Shown here in pieces: positions 25,101 to 34,574 of a stretch of 64,000 nt of DNA. Origin of the DNA: Asterias amurensis. Taxonomy: Eukaryota > Echinodermata > Asteroidea > Forcipulatida > Asteriidae. Position numbers and translations under genes: made by a program. The first letter of the stretch is position 1; each line of letters opens with the position of its first letter. The notes below the pieces were generated by a model that saw only the letters and a program-made list of their open reading frames with translations, had not been told where the DNA came from and ran no database searches. Where the stretch lies: contig NC_092657.1 in NCBI RefSeq assembly GCF_032118995.1, positions 3,717,891 through 3,781,890 on the forward strand. Reading direction: 5' to 3'.

Positions 25101-26124
25101 TTGTAGACATTTTGTTGAAATTTCTTTTAAATTTTTCTTTTGCAATGAATCCATTTCTGCATGTTGTTGCAGTTTTTACAAGGGATTTTATTTCATGTAT
25201 GTGTTACTAATTTTTTGTTAACCTAATTTGAATAAATCCTAAAACAGTGATGACGCAGAAAGCGACAACGAAGAGGTTAACGTGGTCAAAGCCTGGCAAG
25301 AGAGGGAGCCCTTCAACCGGCTGAACCAGCTAGACCGTATTGCGCAGGACAACTTTGCCATCGATGTCTACGACCTGTCGGAAGACGAATACGAGGATTA
25401 TCTCTCGGAAGAGGAAGAGTATGAGGAGAATGTGGACAGGGTGCAGCAAGGAACAAAAGTACAGGTTAGTCGCGCTCTCGTTTTCAAAAAATGTTACGAA
25501 AAAAAAAAAAAAAAAAAAAAACTGCTTACAAACCAAAATGACCCATGATATAAATGATATAAATGCACAAAATAGTTCATGGCCTGAGTTTTCAACCCTA
25601 GTAGAGTCTTTCTTTAAGGCTAAATTACAACACAACACACAGTAAAAAGTATATAAGAAGTCAAGTAGAAATACATGTCTGGCCTGAAATGCCTCCATTG
25701 CCCGTGTTTTTGGCCTTGGTGCACTTCAAAAGTTTACCATTGACTTTAAGACTATCCAACGGAAGTGCCCTTTGCAAAGGCAAAATACACTGGAATAAAC
25801 AATGAATAGGTATACATTTATGTAGGATTGAAACAATTGAACTGTTAAAAAAAAAAAGATATACTTATTCTTTAAATGCTACCGTCACATGTCCCAAAGT
25901 CTTTTTCAAAGGAAATTAAGTGATTGATTGATCGGTTGAACGTTCTCACAAATGTATTTTTTCCCTATTTTTGTCTCCGTTCGATTCAGGTGTTTTTCAC
26001 TCGGAATGGAACAACAATCGGCAGACGAGAGGTCAATCTACCCCCACTGGGTTTCTATGCAACCATCGGTATGCTCAGTCTCGACGAGAAGGTCCGAGTT
26101 GACCTTCGACCCCTGTCTGGTTGA
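16169..26124 (+). CDS. SPRYD3: SPRYD3, SPRY domain-containing protein 3
   Basis: Eight coding exons: 16169-16423, 18178-18305, 19030-19174, 21709-21891, 23246-23453, 23640-23754, 25248-25464 and 25990-26124 (TGA). Every junction is GT-AG with matching phase, giving 461 codons, close to the 442 of human SPRYD3. The first SPRY domain covers about residues 50-220, followed by a linker with DSCEDEWARLHDV (about 220-235). The second SPRY domain covers about 238-461 and contains GLAQARKPLS, ARKDYPK-like AKKDYPKKRHPGW, AYHADDGKIF and KGDIMGCGIMFPRDY. A very acidic insert (about 345-415; YEDYLSEEEEYEE) interrupts the second domain before the final FFTRNGTTIG and DLRPLSG. The same insert position is acidic in vertebrates. 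The chosen ATG lies 5 nt after a good acceptor (TTTTCTTCAG ending at 16164), so an untranslated first exon must lie upstream. The molecular function is poorly known. SPRY domains usually bind partner proteins. Introns hold many MITEs and one hAT-like element. Confidence 0.95.
16446..16797. mobile_element. Two adjacent family F palindromic MITEs
   Basis: GGGCCCAATTTCATGGCTCTGC at 16598 opposes GCAGAGCCATGAAATTGGGC near 16776-16797. A more degraded copy precedes it and a third fragment follows up to about 16862. Located in SPRYD3 intron 1. Confidence 0.7.
17091..17815. repeat. 725-bp segment bounded by 14-bp inverted ends
   Basis: GAGTTTGAACTTCC at 17091-17104 and its exact complement GGAAGTTCAAACTC at 17802-17815 bracket a segment in SPRYD3 intron 1. 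It has two overlapping open frames (118 and 136 codons) without a recognisable domain. A non-autonomous transposon or foldback is inferred; no target duplication was seen. Confidence 0.4.
18333..18690. mobile_element. TTAA-MITE family B, right end damaged
   Basis: Left TTAA at 18329-18332 and AGGAACACG end are intact. The right end is replaced by a repeated 'gaccaactcgtta' and runs straight into a truncated family C element. It starts 28 bp after the donor of SPRYD3 exon 2. Confidence 0.8.
18700..18960. mobile_element. TTAA-MITE family C, left-truncated
   Basis: Ends in ...GCATAATGGCT followed by TTAA (18961-18964). The interior matches copies at 30739, 39467 and 45151. Confidence 0.75.
19196..20909. 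mobile_element. hAT-like non-autonomous DNA transposon, about 1.7 kb
   Basis: Terminal inverted repeats CAAGGTTGTAGCTA (19196-19209) and TAGCTACAACCTTG (20896-20909) are flanked by the identical 8-bp CAACTTAT (19188-19195 and 20910-20917). An 8-bp target duplication and CARGG ends are the hAT hallmarks. No transposase frame was seen, so the element depends on one elsewhere. It lies in SPRYD3 intron 3, 14 bp after the donor side of exon 3. Confidence 0.82.
21290..21605 (-). mobile_element. SINE with B-box head, type 4
   Basis: On the minus strand the head has GAGAGTTCGAATCCCC, then 'gcacttgtgtccctgagcaagacacttaac' and a 3' part 'gcgctttatacaac' beside an AT-rich tail. Fragments of the same family lie near 23770-23900, 43485-43600 and 58140-58235. 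Confidence 0.65.
22130..22511. mobile_element. MITE family H (TTAAGCTTGGGCGAT ends)
   Basis: Inverted ends TTAAGCTTGGGCGAT and ATCGCCCAAGCTTA, with an interior dense in 'atatcgcgatat' self-complementary motifs. A second copy, opposite in orientation, interrupts a family A element at 54884. Confidence 0.82.
22803..23135 (+). mobile_element. tRNA-derived SINE, type 1, long copy
   Basis: The head (about 22805-22887) has tRNA-like A and B boxes (GGTTCAATTCCCGG). The body after it matches the element at the left edge of the window for about 130 bp. It sits in SPRYD3 intron 4, just upstream of the exon at 23246. Confidence 0.75.
24260..24595. mobile_element. TTAA-MITE family A2
   Basis: Flanked by TTAA (24256-24259, 24596-24599). 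Ends AGGGAAGGTACACGTTTGG and CCAAACATGTACCTTCCCT. The interior shares blocks with family A ('ggtaattactcaaaa', 'gttgggatacaccaagtgag'), so the two are related. Located in SPRYD3 intron 6. Confidence 0.85.
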
Positions 26125-27740
26125 CCTAGTCTTTACAACTCGCCCTTTTTTTTAGAAGGGCAGCTATGTGTACTCTTGTAGTGTGCTATGTGTCTGAAAA
26201 GTACTCGTGTAAGCTTTCTCTGTAACCTTAATCGACCATTAACCCAGAGAGAGGTCGTGACCCAGAGAGAGGTCATGAACCAGAGAAAGGTTGTGACCCA
26301 GGGAGAAGGCATGACCCAGAGAGAGGTTAAGACCTTGATGTGGTCATACCAATTGTAGGTTGATTCATGAATCATGCTAACCATAAAAATTTGGTAAAGT
26401 AGCTATGACCTTTGTATGACTTCCCTAATGGCAACTCATGATGTAGATGTTGAAGTTTTCGACCTTTGTACTCAGAAGGTCATGTCGTCTTGAATTGTGT
26501 CCTGTTCAAGCTGGTTCAGTGTTGCACATTGCAGTCTTTTACCATTTGTGTGAGGTCACGTCTAGCACCCTGTGTGAGCTTGTATTGATAGGCGCTGTAA
26601 TTTGTCCACGCGACCAAGGTTCACTGACCAATTATGCAAGGAACTTGATAGAACTACTAAGCTGTAGTTGTAGTTGCGCAAAAAGCATAGTTGTGCAATC
26701 AAAAAGTCATTTATTTGTCTGGAACAACAGTACACTGTGTCATTAAATTACATATGCCGTGGTCACGTTGCATGTGTGTATCCTGAATACTGTGCCATGC
26801 TTATCAATGTTGTCTGTGAATGACCTTTACCCTTTGACCTTTAGGTCATGGGGTCATGTCCTGTCTGCAGTTTGTATTAACACAAATTCTCCTGAAAAAA
26901 GTACTTGATAATTGAATGTAGATCATTAAAAAAAAATTAATCACACATATTGTAGACGGAAAGCAGGCTTGCCTAGGCATGCATTAGCGAAAAAGTGGTC
27001 TGTTTGTGTATCGCACGCTAGAAACGCGTTTTCGCATACTTTAACCATGCTAAAACATGATAGTAATACAAAACTGTTATATGTTGCACACAACAGTCGT
27101 AAGCAGAGCAGTAGTTTCAGAAAATAATAACTGTATGATAACAAATTTTATTTTTGCTAAATGTCTTCTGTAATTGTGTGAAATATTTGCTCCCAAAACC
27201 AGGAAATTTTTTAAGGGGTAATAAGGAGATGGCCAGGAGGCAGGAAGGCAGTTATATGATAGAGAAATATTAGGCCTGTGCCACACAAATAACGTGTAAA
27301 ATTAAGGCAGGGGGAGGGAATGCGTCAAATTATTGACCACGTGAGGGCGCTCTCAATAGTATTTTTTTATCACTTCCAGGGGTATACGCGTATTGTCCTG
27401 CACAGTTTTAATAGGCGTTCTGTCACATTTGTTGCGCCGTAGTTTAAGGTTGCTGTTGAGGTGGATTATAGCGGCTCCTCTTAAAGTCTTATTGTCCGTG
27501 ATGGATTAGATGTCTGTGGTGGTAATGTGTTCCAGTCTATAATAACTGTTTTGGGTAGGTATGAATATACCCTCGGAAGTGATTGAGAGCACCCTCTCGC
27601 GGTCAAAAGTATGGGCCATTTGCATTTTTCAATTGTTCCAATTCCCTGTATGTCTGTACCTTACCAATGTTTTGGTCTGTGTGCTTCTTGTGTATAAAAC
27701 AAAATTTGTTTAAAAATTAATAAATATATATATATTTGAC
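26125..27740 (+). other. Probable SPRYD3 3' untranslated region
   Basis: Sequence after the SPRYD3 stop has no credible coding exon. The first AATAAA found by eye is at 27719-27724, in an AT-rich stretch, and would end a 3'UTR of about 1.6 kb. An ATTAAA near 26926 is an alternative. The region contains the 18-bp minisatellite listed separately. The UTR limits are inferred. Confidence 0.45.
26243..26335 (+). repeat. 18-bp minisatellite in the SPRYD3 3'UTR
   Basis: About five units of 'gacccagagagaggtcrt' with small changes. Confidence 0.8.
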
Positions 27741-27957
27741 TTAATATGCAACTGATAGATATGGTGAGCAAAATTACATTAGACCAACGTAGTTTGATGT
27801 CAATCGTTTTAGGTATGTGCGCAGCAAGGACTAAGTGCTTGTCTAATTTTTGAGTTAGTGTTTTGTGTTTTTTTTTTCATCCTCTTTTTTTTTAGGTGTG
27901 CAAACACTTTTTTCTACTTTCATTTGTATGGTCTTGAGCTAATCAACTTGTAAGGTC

Positions 27958-28812
27958 AGGGCCCAATTTCATAGCGCTGCTTAACAGTAAGCAAACTTGC
28001 GTGCTTGATGTAGCAGAACAATTTGCTTAAAGTCACCTGGAAGTGGTATTTTTTCAAAATAAAGCTTTTGTCACTAATATATGTGTTTTGATAAGTGGAA
28101 TGTGAATAAACAGTTAGCTAAGGTTTTAAAAAATCAGTTCTTATGTTATTTACAAATTTAAGAGTAGACCCCGACCCGAGAGGGCGCTGTTCGTGACATC
28201 AATCGAGGCAGACTTTGCCTGTAATGCGTAGAGTAAACACAATTGCAAAGTACATGTTCAGACCAAATCAGGAGTTTGTACGTTTTCAAAAAAAAAAAAA
28301 AATTTCCGGCAATGCCGACCAGGTGTATTGCTGCTAAACGCAGAAAAACACTTTTTGAAATGTACCAACTCACGACTTCGACGTACATGTACTTTGCACG
28401 TGTATTTACTATACGCATTGCAGGCAAAGTCTGCCTCGATTGACGTCACAAAAGGGGTAGGCGGAGTCAGCCCCCCAAACAACTTTATATATTTTTTAAA
28501 CATATAAATCGTGACAAACAATTACTAAAAAAAATTGTTTTATTGTTCGTAAGCATATACTCTTATGTTTGAAAGAAAAAAAATTCTATTTCCAGGTGAC
28601 TTTAAGCCTTAGCGTATTTCACAGGTAAGCAGAAAAATTGGGCGGCCATATTGCGTGTTTACCGTGGATTTGCATTGTGACGTCATTTATTTTTGTGCAG
28701 TAAGCACCGGAAGGTTAGCATGCCTTTTCGTGTGGTAACAGTTAGCAGCGCTATGAAATAGAAATTGCTAAGTAAGTACAAAATCAGACGCTAAGCAGCG
28801 CTATGAAATTTG
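27958..28812. mobile_element. Family F MITE split by another transposon
   Basis: Left part 'gggcccaatttcatagcgctgc' starts at 27958. The matching right part 'cagcgctatgaaatttggccc' ends near 28815. The 28031-28601 element with its own TTAA duplication lies between. Confidence 0.7.
28031..28601. mobile_element. TTAA-MITE family D (AGTCACCTGGAA ends), 571 bp
   Basis: Flanked by TTAA (28027-28030, 28602-28605). Ends AGTCACCTGGAAGT and TTCCAGGTGACT. Inner arms 'tcaatcgaggcagactttgcc' and 'ggcaaagtctgcctcgattg' also pair. Includes A and T homopolymer runs. Confidence 0.87.
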
Positions 28813-28865
28813 GCCCAGGAGTCTTAAGCACCAAAGCCATCACGTTTCCACTCTTTCTAGACATC

Positions 28866-29197
28866 TGGGCCCGATTTCATGGCTCTGCTTACTGTAGTAC
28901 AATACGAAAGTGTAAGGCCGCCAGGGCTAGGTTGGGCCCAATTTCATGGCTCTGCTGACTAGAAGCAGAGAGTTGGTGCTTATAGAAGCAGGGAATTCCG
29001 TGCTTACGAGTCAAGCATATTTCACAGGTTACAAGGAAAGTGTGCTTGTTAGCATACGTACTCCGCATAACTTGGCATCCTTTGGCATGTTCGGTGCACA
29101 GCTTAGTGCTGAAAATCTATGCTTGCACAATAAGCGGAAAATGGTGATTGTACGCTCAGAGTTTTGTTGTAAGCAGAGCCATGAAATTGGGCCATGG
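28866..29197. mobile_element. Family F palindromic MITE(s)
   Basis: GGGCCCAATTTCATGGCTCTGC near 28935 opposes GCAGAGCCATGAAATTGGGCC ending near 29195. A second left end precedes at 28867. Confidence 0.7.
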
Positions 29198-29221
29198 TCT
29201 AGAGGACAGTCATGGGTTTGA

Positions 29222-29402
29222 CTTCCTTAAGTCACATTGCTGTCAAACGCATTGCTGTCAAATGTGTTGCTCTCAAACGCATTGGCTGTTAAACACCTTG
29301 TCTGCTAAATGCATTGGCTGCTAAGCGCATTGGCTGTTAAACGCACTGGCTGCTAGAAGTACTAGCTGCTAAGCGCATTGCTGTCCAACACATCGCTTTT
29401 CA
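29222..29402 (+). repeat. Minisatellite of about 16-18 bp units
   Basis: Repeated 'gcattggctgytaarcgc' and variants, about ten units with much divergence. Confidence 0.75.
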
Positions 29403-29760
29403 ATGTGTAGGGCTACAGGTACCCACACTGCCCCCACACAGGGCAAAATGCAGGGTTGTAGCTATAGACCAATACCAATGGTGGTCAATAAATCAAATTT
29501 TGCTGGAAGTCTACCAAGGGCAAGGGGATCAACAAGATTATTCTTAATTATGGGACCATCATTTCTGAAGTGGGGCCAGGTTCCTAAACTGTTTGTGTTA
29601 TGGGGCAATGTAATAAGTTGAATGGCCTTTGGATTGTGTTCTTTCTCTGTTACATTTGATGCTCCTCATCATCAGCTGTGTCTCAGATCAATGCAAAGAG
29701 GACGACATTTGGAATCTGTGCTGGGCAGCATAGTGTATTTTTCTCGGAGTGCTGGGCAGG

Positions 29761-29800
29761 CCCGCCCACCACCGCCCACCACCGCCCACCACCGCCCACA
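29761..29800 (+). repeat. 10-bp microsatellite (cgcccaccac)n
   Basis: About four perfect units. Confidence 0.85.
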
Positions 29801-29924
29801 ATGGTTACAGCACTGGTGCAATGGTACCACATTGGGGTCCGACATAGAAATATAAACCTTGTCATTGACCTATCAGCGCAGATTTAAAGTTGGCTTGATG
29901 ATGCCATTATCTGCTACTGCTGAA

Positions 29925-30087
29925 CAGGGCTGTATGCTTCGTTTTTGAAACGGCATAGGGCACCAAGGCATTTTCTCGTTGGCAAAGGGCACCCTATGAG
30001 GAAATTGTAAATTTCTACTTGAGCATTTCAAGGGTACCAAGGCAATGGCAAGGGGCAACGGAGGCAATCCGTGAAGTATCAGGCCTG
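29925..30087 (+). mobile_element. MITE family E with 6-bp target duplication
   Basis: CAGGGCTGTATGCTTCG...GAAGTATCAGGCCTG, flanked by GCTGAA at 29919-29924 and 30088-30093. Confidence 0.8.
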
Positions 30088-30211
30088 GCTGAATATTAAT
30101 TTGTTTTAAAGATATTTATATTATATCATGAAGCTGCTAGAATTTATGTATGTGAACCTTGCTTTTACAAATATGTTTGAGGCCGGACCAACACTAGATG
30201 ACTTTTAAATA

Positions 30212-30370
30212 AGGGAATAAAAGGGATGAGTTCTTCAACGTCCGTTTAAAACCGGCAGGGTTGGCGGCCGTGTGATAAAGGCCTGAGCCATCGCACGGCA
30301 CCGACCCGGCAAGGTTTTAAACGGACGTTGAAGAACGAGTCACTACTCTTTTATTCCCATTCATAAATGC
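30212..30370. mobile_element. Foldback element (ttcttcaacgtccgttttaaa arms)
   Basis: 'gttcttcaacgtccgtttaa' at about 30231 and its complement at about 30317-30340 pair perfectly; the outer 'gggaataaaag' and 'cttttattccc' also pair. Confidence 0.7.
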
Positions 30371-30738
30371 CCTTTTGTTAAAAAAAAACGTAGATCCAGT
30401 TATAGACACTTTAACAATTGAAAATTCGAGATATTAAATATTTTGGCCCAAAACTTTGTGAAGAATCTATTCGAGGCGCGTGGGTTGTGTGTACACGCGC
30501 ACGCTTAGATTACGCGCTGATAGTATAGCTGATAGCTATGATTTTCGCAGTCCGCATGATAATCTTGCGCGCCCGACACGCGGAAGCCAGCTCAGTGTGC
30601 ATAAACAGAGCTCCAGTGTGCATTAACAAAAGGTTTATGCACACTCACGTGACGCGCTCTCCACCAATAGGAGTAGAGAAACAGTCAGGGGTTTTTATAA
30701 ATATATTTTATGTTTGTACTGAGACATTGTAGCTTTAA

Positions 30739-31104
30739 AGCCATTATACACTTTCGGTAAACAGTATTGTCCAAGTCCCAAACTTCGTGTATCACAACTT
30801 ATATATAAAATAACAAACCTGTGAAAATTTAGGCTCAATCGGTCATCGGAGTCAGGAGAAAATAACGGGAAAACCCACTATTGTTTCCGCGCGTTTCGAC
30901 GTGTCATGACATGTGTTTAAAATAAATCCGTAATTCTCGCTAATGAGAATTGATATTGTTTTAATGTTTTCTCAAAAAGTAAAGCATTTCATGGACTAAT
31001 ATTTCAAGAGAAGTCTTTCACCATTACCTTCTGTAAACCCTGTCAATTATTTGTAAATCTGTGAACTTTTATATTTTTTTCTGTACCGAAAGGGTCCAAT
31101 GGCT
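30739..31104. mobile_element. TTAA-MITE family C, full length
   Basis: Flanked by TTAA (30735-30738, 31105-31108). Ends AGCCATTATACACTTTCGG and CCGAAAGGGTCCAATGGCT. The right TTAA is also the left TTAA of the next element. Confidence 0.87.
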
Positions 31105-31108
31105 TTAA

Positions 31109-31480
31109 AGGCAGTGGACACTATTGGTAATTACTAAAAATAATTATTAGCATAAAACCTTTCTTGGTAACGAGTAATGGGGAGAGGTTGATAGTTTAAA
31201 ACATTGTGAGAAACTGCTCTCTCTGAAGTAACATATTTTTTGAGAAAGAAGTAATTTTCCACAAATTTGATTTCGAGACCTCAGATTTAGAATTTGAGGT
31301 CTCAAAATCAAGCATCTGAAAGCACACAACTTCGTGTGACAAGGGTGTATTTTTCTTTCATTATTATCTCGCAACTTCGATGACCGATTGAGCTCAAATT
31401 TCCACAGGTTTGTTATTTTATGCATAAGTTAATATACACCAAGTGAGAAGACTAGTCTTTGACAATTACCAATAGTGTCT
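31109..31480. mobile_element. TTAA-MITE family A, abutting family C
   Basis: AGGCAGTGGACACTATTGG to CCAATAGTGTCT, TTAA on both sides (31105-31108, 31481-31484). Confidence 0.87.
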
Positions 31481-31959
31481 TTAAATCCTTAGTAGGATTT
31501 GAACCCACAACCTTGTTAAAGCAAGTCCTTCAGTCTGTGTTTAATTCTATAGTCGTCTTATTGAAATATACTTGTTTTTATATATGTTTAAAGTTTTGAA
31601 ATATTTTGAATATTTCTTTTTGTCTTCCAATTTTTTGAGTCCGTTCAGTAAACATTTTGTCCCGATTGTTTAAATTTTTATATTCATCACTTTCTTTGGT
31701 TCCATTTTCGGACGGATTTCACCATTGTATGTGATATTATTTGGTATTATCATATCATGTTTTACTCATGAGATGTATTTGCATATTTAATCCAATTAAA
31801 TAGTTGTTCGAAATTGTGCAGGGTTCGTTTAGAAAAAAATCGAATTGGAAAATCATATCATTATCGGCAATTATTGAAAATAAAATTTCAAAAAAATCGT
31901 TGCAATTGGCATGTCATTTGTAATGTCTTCTACTGTCTACTAACATTGAATACCGGCCA

Positions 31960-32840
31960 CTGAGTATGCAAGCCTGCCATGCAATGGCGCGTAGTGAAAA
32001 CATGTCAACGGTAAAGTCAAGCGGATCCTACTATAGGACCTTTCAATAACACATGAGTAACTATGTAAACCTCATGCAATGTGATATCATGATGGTTGTC
32101 AACCCTCCTACTACATGACCATTCATGATATCATGATGTGAAAGCATGTAAGCAGTTGTCATCCCTCCTACTATTATGACCATGCAAGCCTGTTATGTGA
32201 TACCATGATGTGAAAGCATCGTCAACCCTCCTACTATATGATCATGCAATAGTACATTCAAGCCTGCAATCATGATATCATGAAGTGAAAGCATGTAAGC
32301 AGTTGTCAACCCTCCTACTTTATGACCATTCAATAGTACATGATTAACTATGCAAGCCTGCAATGCGATATGATGTGAAAGCATGTAAGCAGTCGTCAAC
32401 CATCCTACTGTGTGACAATTCAATATCATCCACTGTGGTTTTGACTGATATACTATCTATGCCAGCCTTCAATGTGGTACCATGAAGTACACAGTCAACC
32501 CCCTACTTTGTGACCAATCAATTTTATCTTAGGTGGTTTTGACCGATATATGCCAGCCTTCAATATGGTTCCATGAAGTACACAGTCAACCCTTCTACTG
32601 TATGACCAATCAATATCATCTTGTAAAGTTTTGACTGGTATTTGTCTATGACAGCTTTCAATATGGTACCATGAAGTACACAGTCAACCCTCCTACTATG
32701 TGACCAATCAATATCCTACATGTATGTGGTTTTGACTGATATATTATCTATGCCAGCCTTCAATATGGTACCATGAAGTACACAGTCAACCCTCCTACTG
32801 TGTGACCATTCAATTTCATCCACTGTGGTTTTGACCGATA
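31960..32840 (+). repeat. Tandem array, about 95-110-bp units
   Basis: Every unit carries 'gtcaaccctcctactrtrtgacca', a 'catgatgtgaaagcatg' or 'accatgaagtacacagtcaacc' variant, and 'atgcaagcctgcaatrygat' or 'atgccagccttcaatatggt'. Two sub-arrays follow one another: the first up to about 32430, the second after it. Confidence 0.8.
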
Positions 32841-32951
32841 TATTGGGTGCATTTGATTAGCTTCCCTTGGTCGACCCGGTCTGCATTTTGCCAGGAGCTA
32901 ACACCCCCACCCCCCAAAAACAAAAAAAATCACTCTGTAAGTTTTATTTAA

Positions 32952-33324
32952 AGGCAGTGGACACTTGGTAATTTTTACTCAAAATAATTATTAGCATAAA
33001 ACTTTACCTGGAAATGAGTTATGGGGAGAGGTTGATAGCATAAAACATTGTGAGAAACGGCTCCCTCTGAAGTGGCGTAGTTTTTGAGATATAAGTAATT
33101 TTCCACGAATTTGATTCTGAGACCTCAGATTTAGAATTTGAGGTCTCGAAATCAAGCATCTGAAAGCACAAAACTTCATGTGACAAGGGTGTTTTTGTCT
33201 TTCATTATTATCTCACAACTTTGACGACTAATCGAGCTCAAGTTTTCACAGGTTTGTTATTTTATGCATATGTTGATGTACACAAAGTAAGAAGACTGGT
33301 CTTTGACAATTAGCAATAGTGCCT
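32952..33324. mobile_element. TTAA-MITE family A
   Basis: TTAA at 32948-32951 and 33325-33328. Followed by the same 34 bp that follow the 31109 copy. A third, right-end-only fragment lies at 33389-33489. Confidence 0.83.
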
Positions 33325-34082
33325 TTAAATCCTTAGTAGGATTTGAACCCACAACCTTTTGAAAGCCAGTCCTTCTGTCTCCGTTTTAATTGAGCTCAAA
33401 TTTTCACAGGTTTGTTATTTTATGCATATGTTGAGATACACCAAGTGAGATGACTGGTCTTTGACAATAGCCAATAGTGTCCACCGTCTTTAAAGATGAA
33501 CTTAAACACTATCACTCAAAATGATTTGACTATATCCTTGTTTTTAGCTATAACATGTGCATGTATTTGGTCACAAGTGTGAAGGTTTCCTCCCTGTAAC
33601 TTTGTTGATGCCCCTCCCACCCCTCTTTGATTTTTGAACTCGCATTTTTCTTACATTTTTGTTGAGTGTTTATTGTGTTCATTCAAGTTGATCTTTAAAA
33701 AAAGGATGTCATCATAGTTATTTACCAGACAATCCTACTGTCATCCTTAATTTAACAACGTTACAAATTGGACACAAAAACACACTTTCTGTTCTCTTTT
33801 TTTATTGTTGTATTTTATGTTATTTTCTTCTTCACACTATTGTTTCAATACATGTTGGTCTAGCCTGGTTTAATCCTTGTTATGATCCAATCCAATGAGA
33901 TCTAGTTGTTAGGTCGTTGGGTCGTTGTGTCGTTGTGTCAGGGCTAGGCCCAAGCTACCAATCCAGTACTGTTGTTGCAAACAAGTTATTCCTGCAAGCA
34001 GAAGGGAGAACAGAGAGAGAGGAGAAGCAAGTTATTTTTTGCTCAACAAAGAAATTTGCAAAGTAAAAGTTGTGGGTTTGAG

Positions 34083-34330
34083 TCGAGGTCGTGGCACTTG
34101 TATCCTTGAGGAAGATACTCGACCATGATTGCTTCATTCTTCGTATAGAATATTTAGCCGCGTAAAAGAACGCAAAACACTAATCAAGAATAGGGGTTTA
34201 CCCCGGTGTTTCTGGTTCACATCAAGCACCCTTCTTTTACAGGTTTCCTCGGGCTTGCAGGCAACAGTGATTACGTCCACTTGCGAGGCATACTTGGTTT
34301 TGTTTCCAGAAATACATGTCACAAACAATT
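34083..34330 (+). repeat. SINE-like repeat
   Basis: Contains 'gtgggtttgagtcgaggtc' (B-box-like) and 'ggtttcctcgggcttgcagg'. The second half matches 50640-50770. Confidence 0.5.
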
Positions 34331-34374
34331 ACAGTCAATGGAAGAAAATTCAAAACCTCTTTGGATTAATTAGG

Positions 34375-34560
34375 TGAGGTGTAAATCTCTTTCAAGTAGC
34401 TTTGGTTCTGAAAAGACCCTGTGGTTGACAACTGAACGTTTTTATCAGTATGCTGTGATCATTTTCAGACGAATATAAAGCTTTACAAATGGTGTTACCA
34501 CAAACCTCACCAAATTATACTCCCACCATGCAAAGTTTCAAATCCTACTTTTTGGATGAA
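34375..34560 (-). mobile_element. Penelope-like relic with degraded hammerhead core
   Basis: The minus strand has a CTGAAAA...AAACG arrangement at 34468-34439, around a short stem. The flanks match 57225-57420, and part matches 3840-3905. Confidence 0.4.
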
Positions 34561-34574
34561 GATGTTCTTTTAGT

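Larger units (their letters stand above)
27741..34574. other. SPRYD3-RPL12 convergent intergenic region
   Basis: No gene seen. It is almost filled by listed repeats: nested MITEs (27958-29197), minisatellites (29222-29402, 29761-29800), family E (29925), a foldback (30212), families C and A (30739-31480), a tandem array (31960-32840), a second family A (32952), a SINE-like piece and a Penelope-like relic (34375-34560). Confidence 0.7.

Noticed and set aside
31960-32840. CRISPR-like array
   Set aside because: Repeats and 'spacers' diverge together as whole 95-110-bp units; this is eukaryotic tandem satellite.
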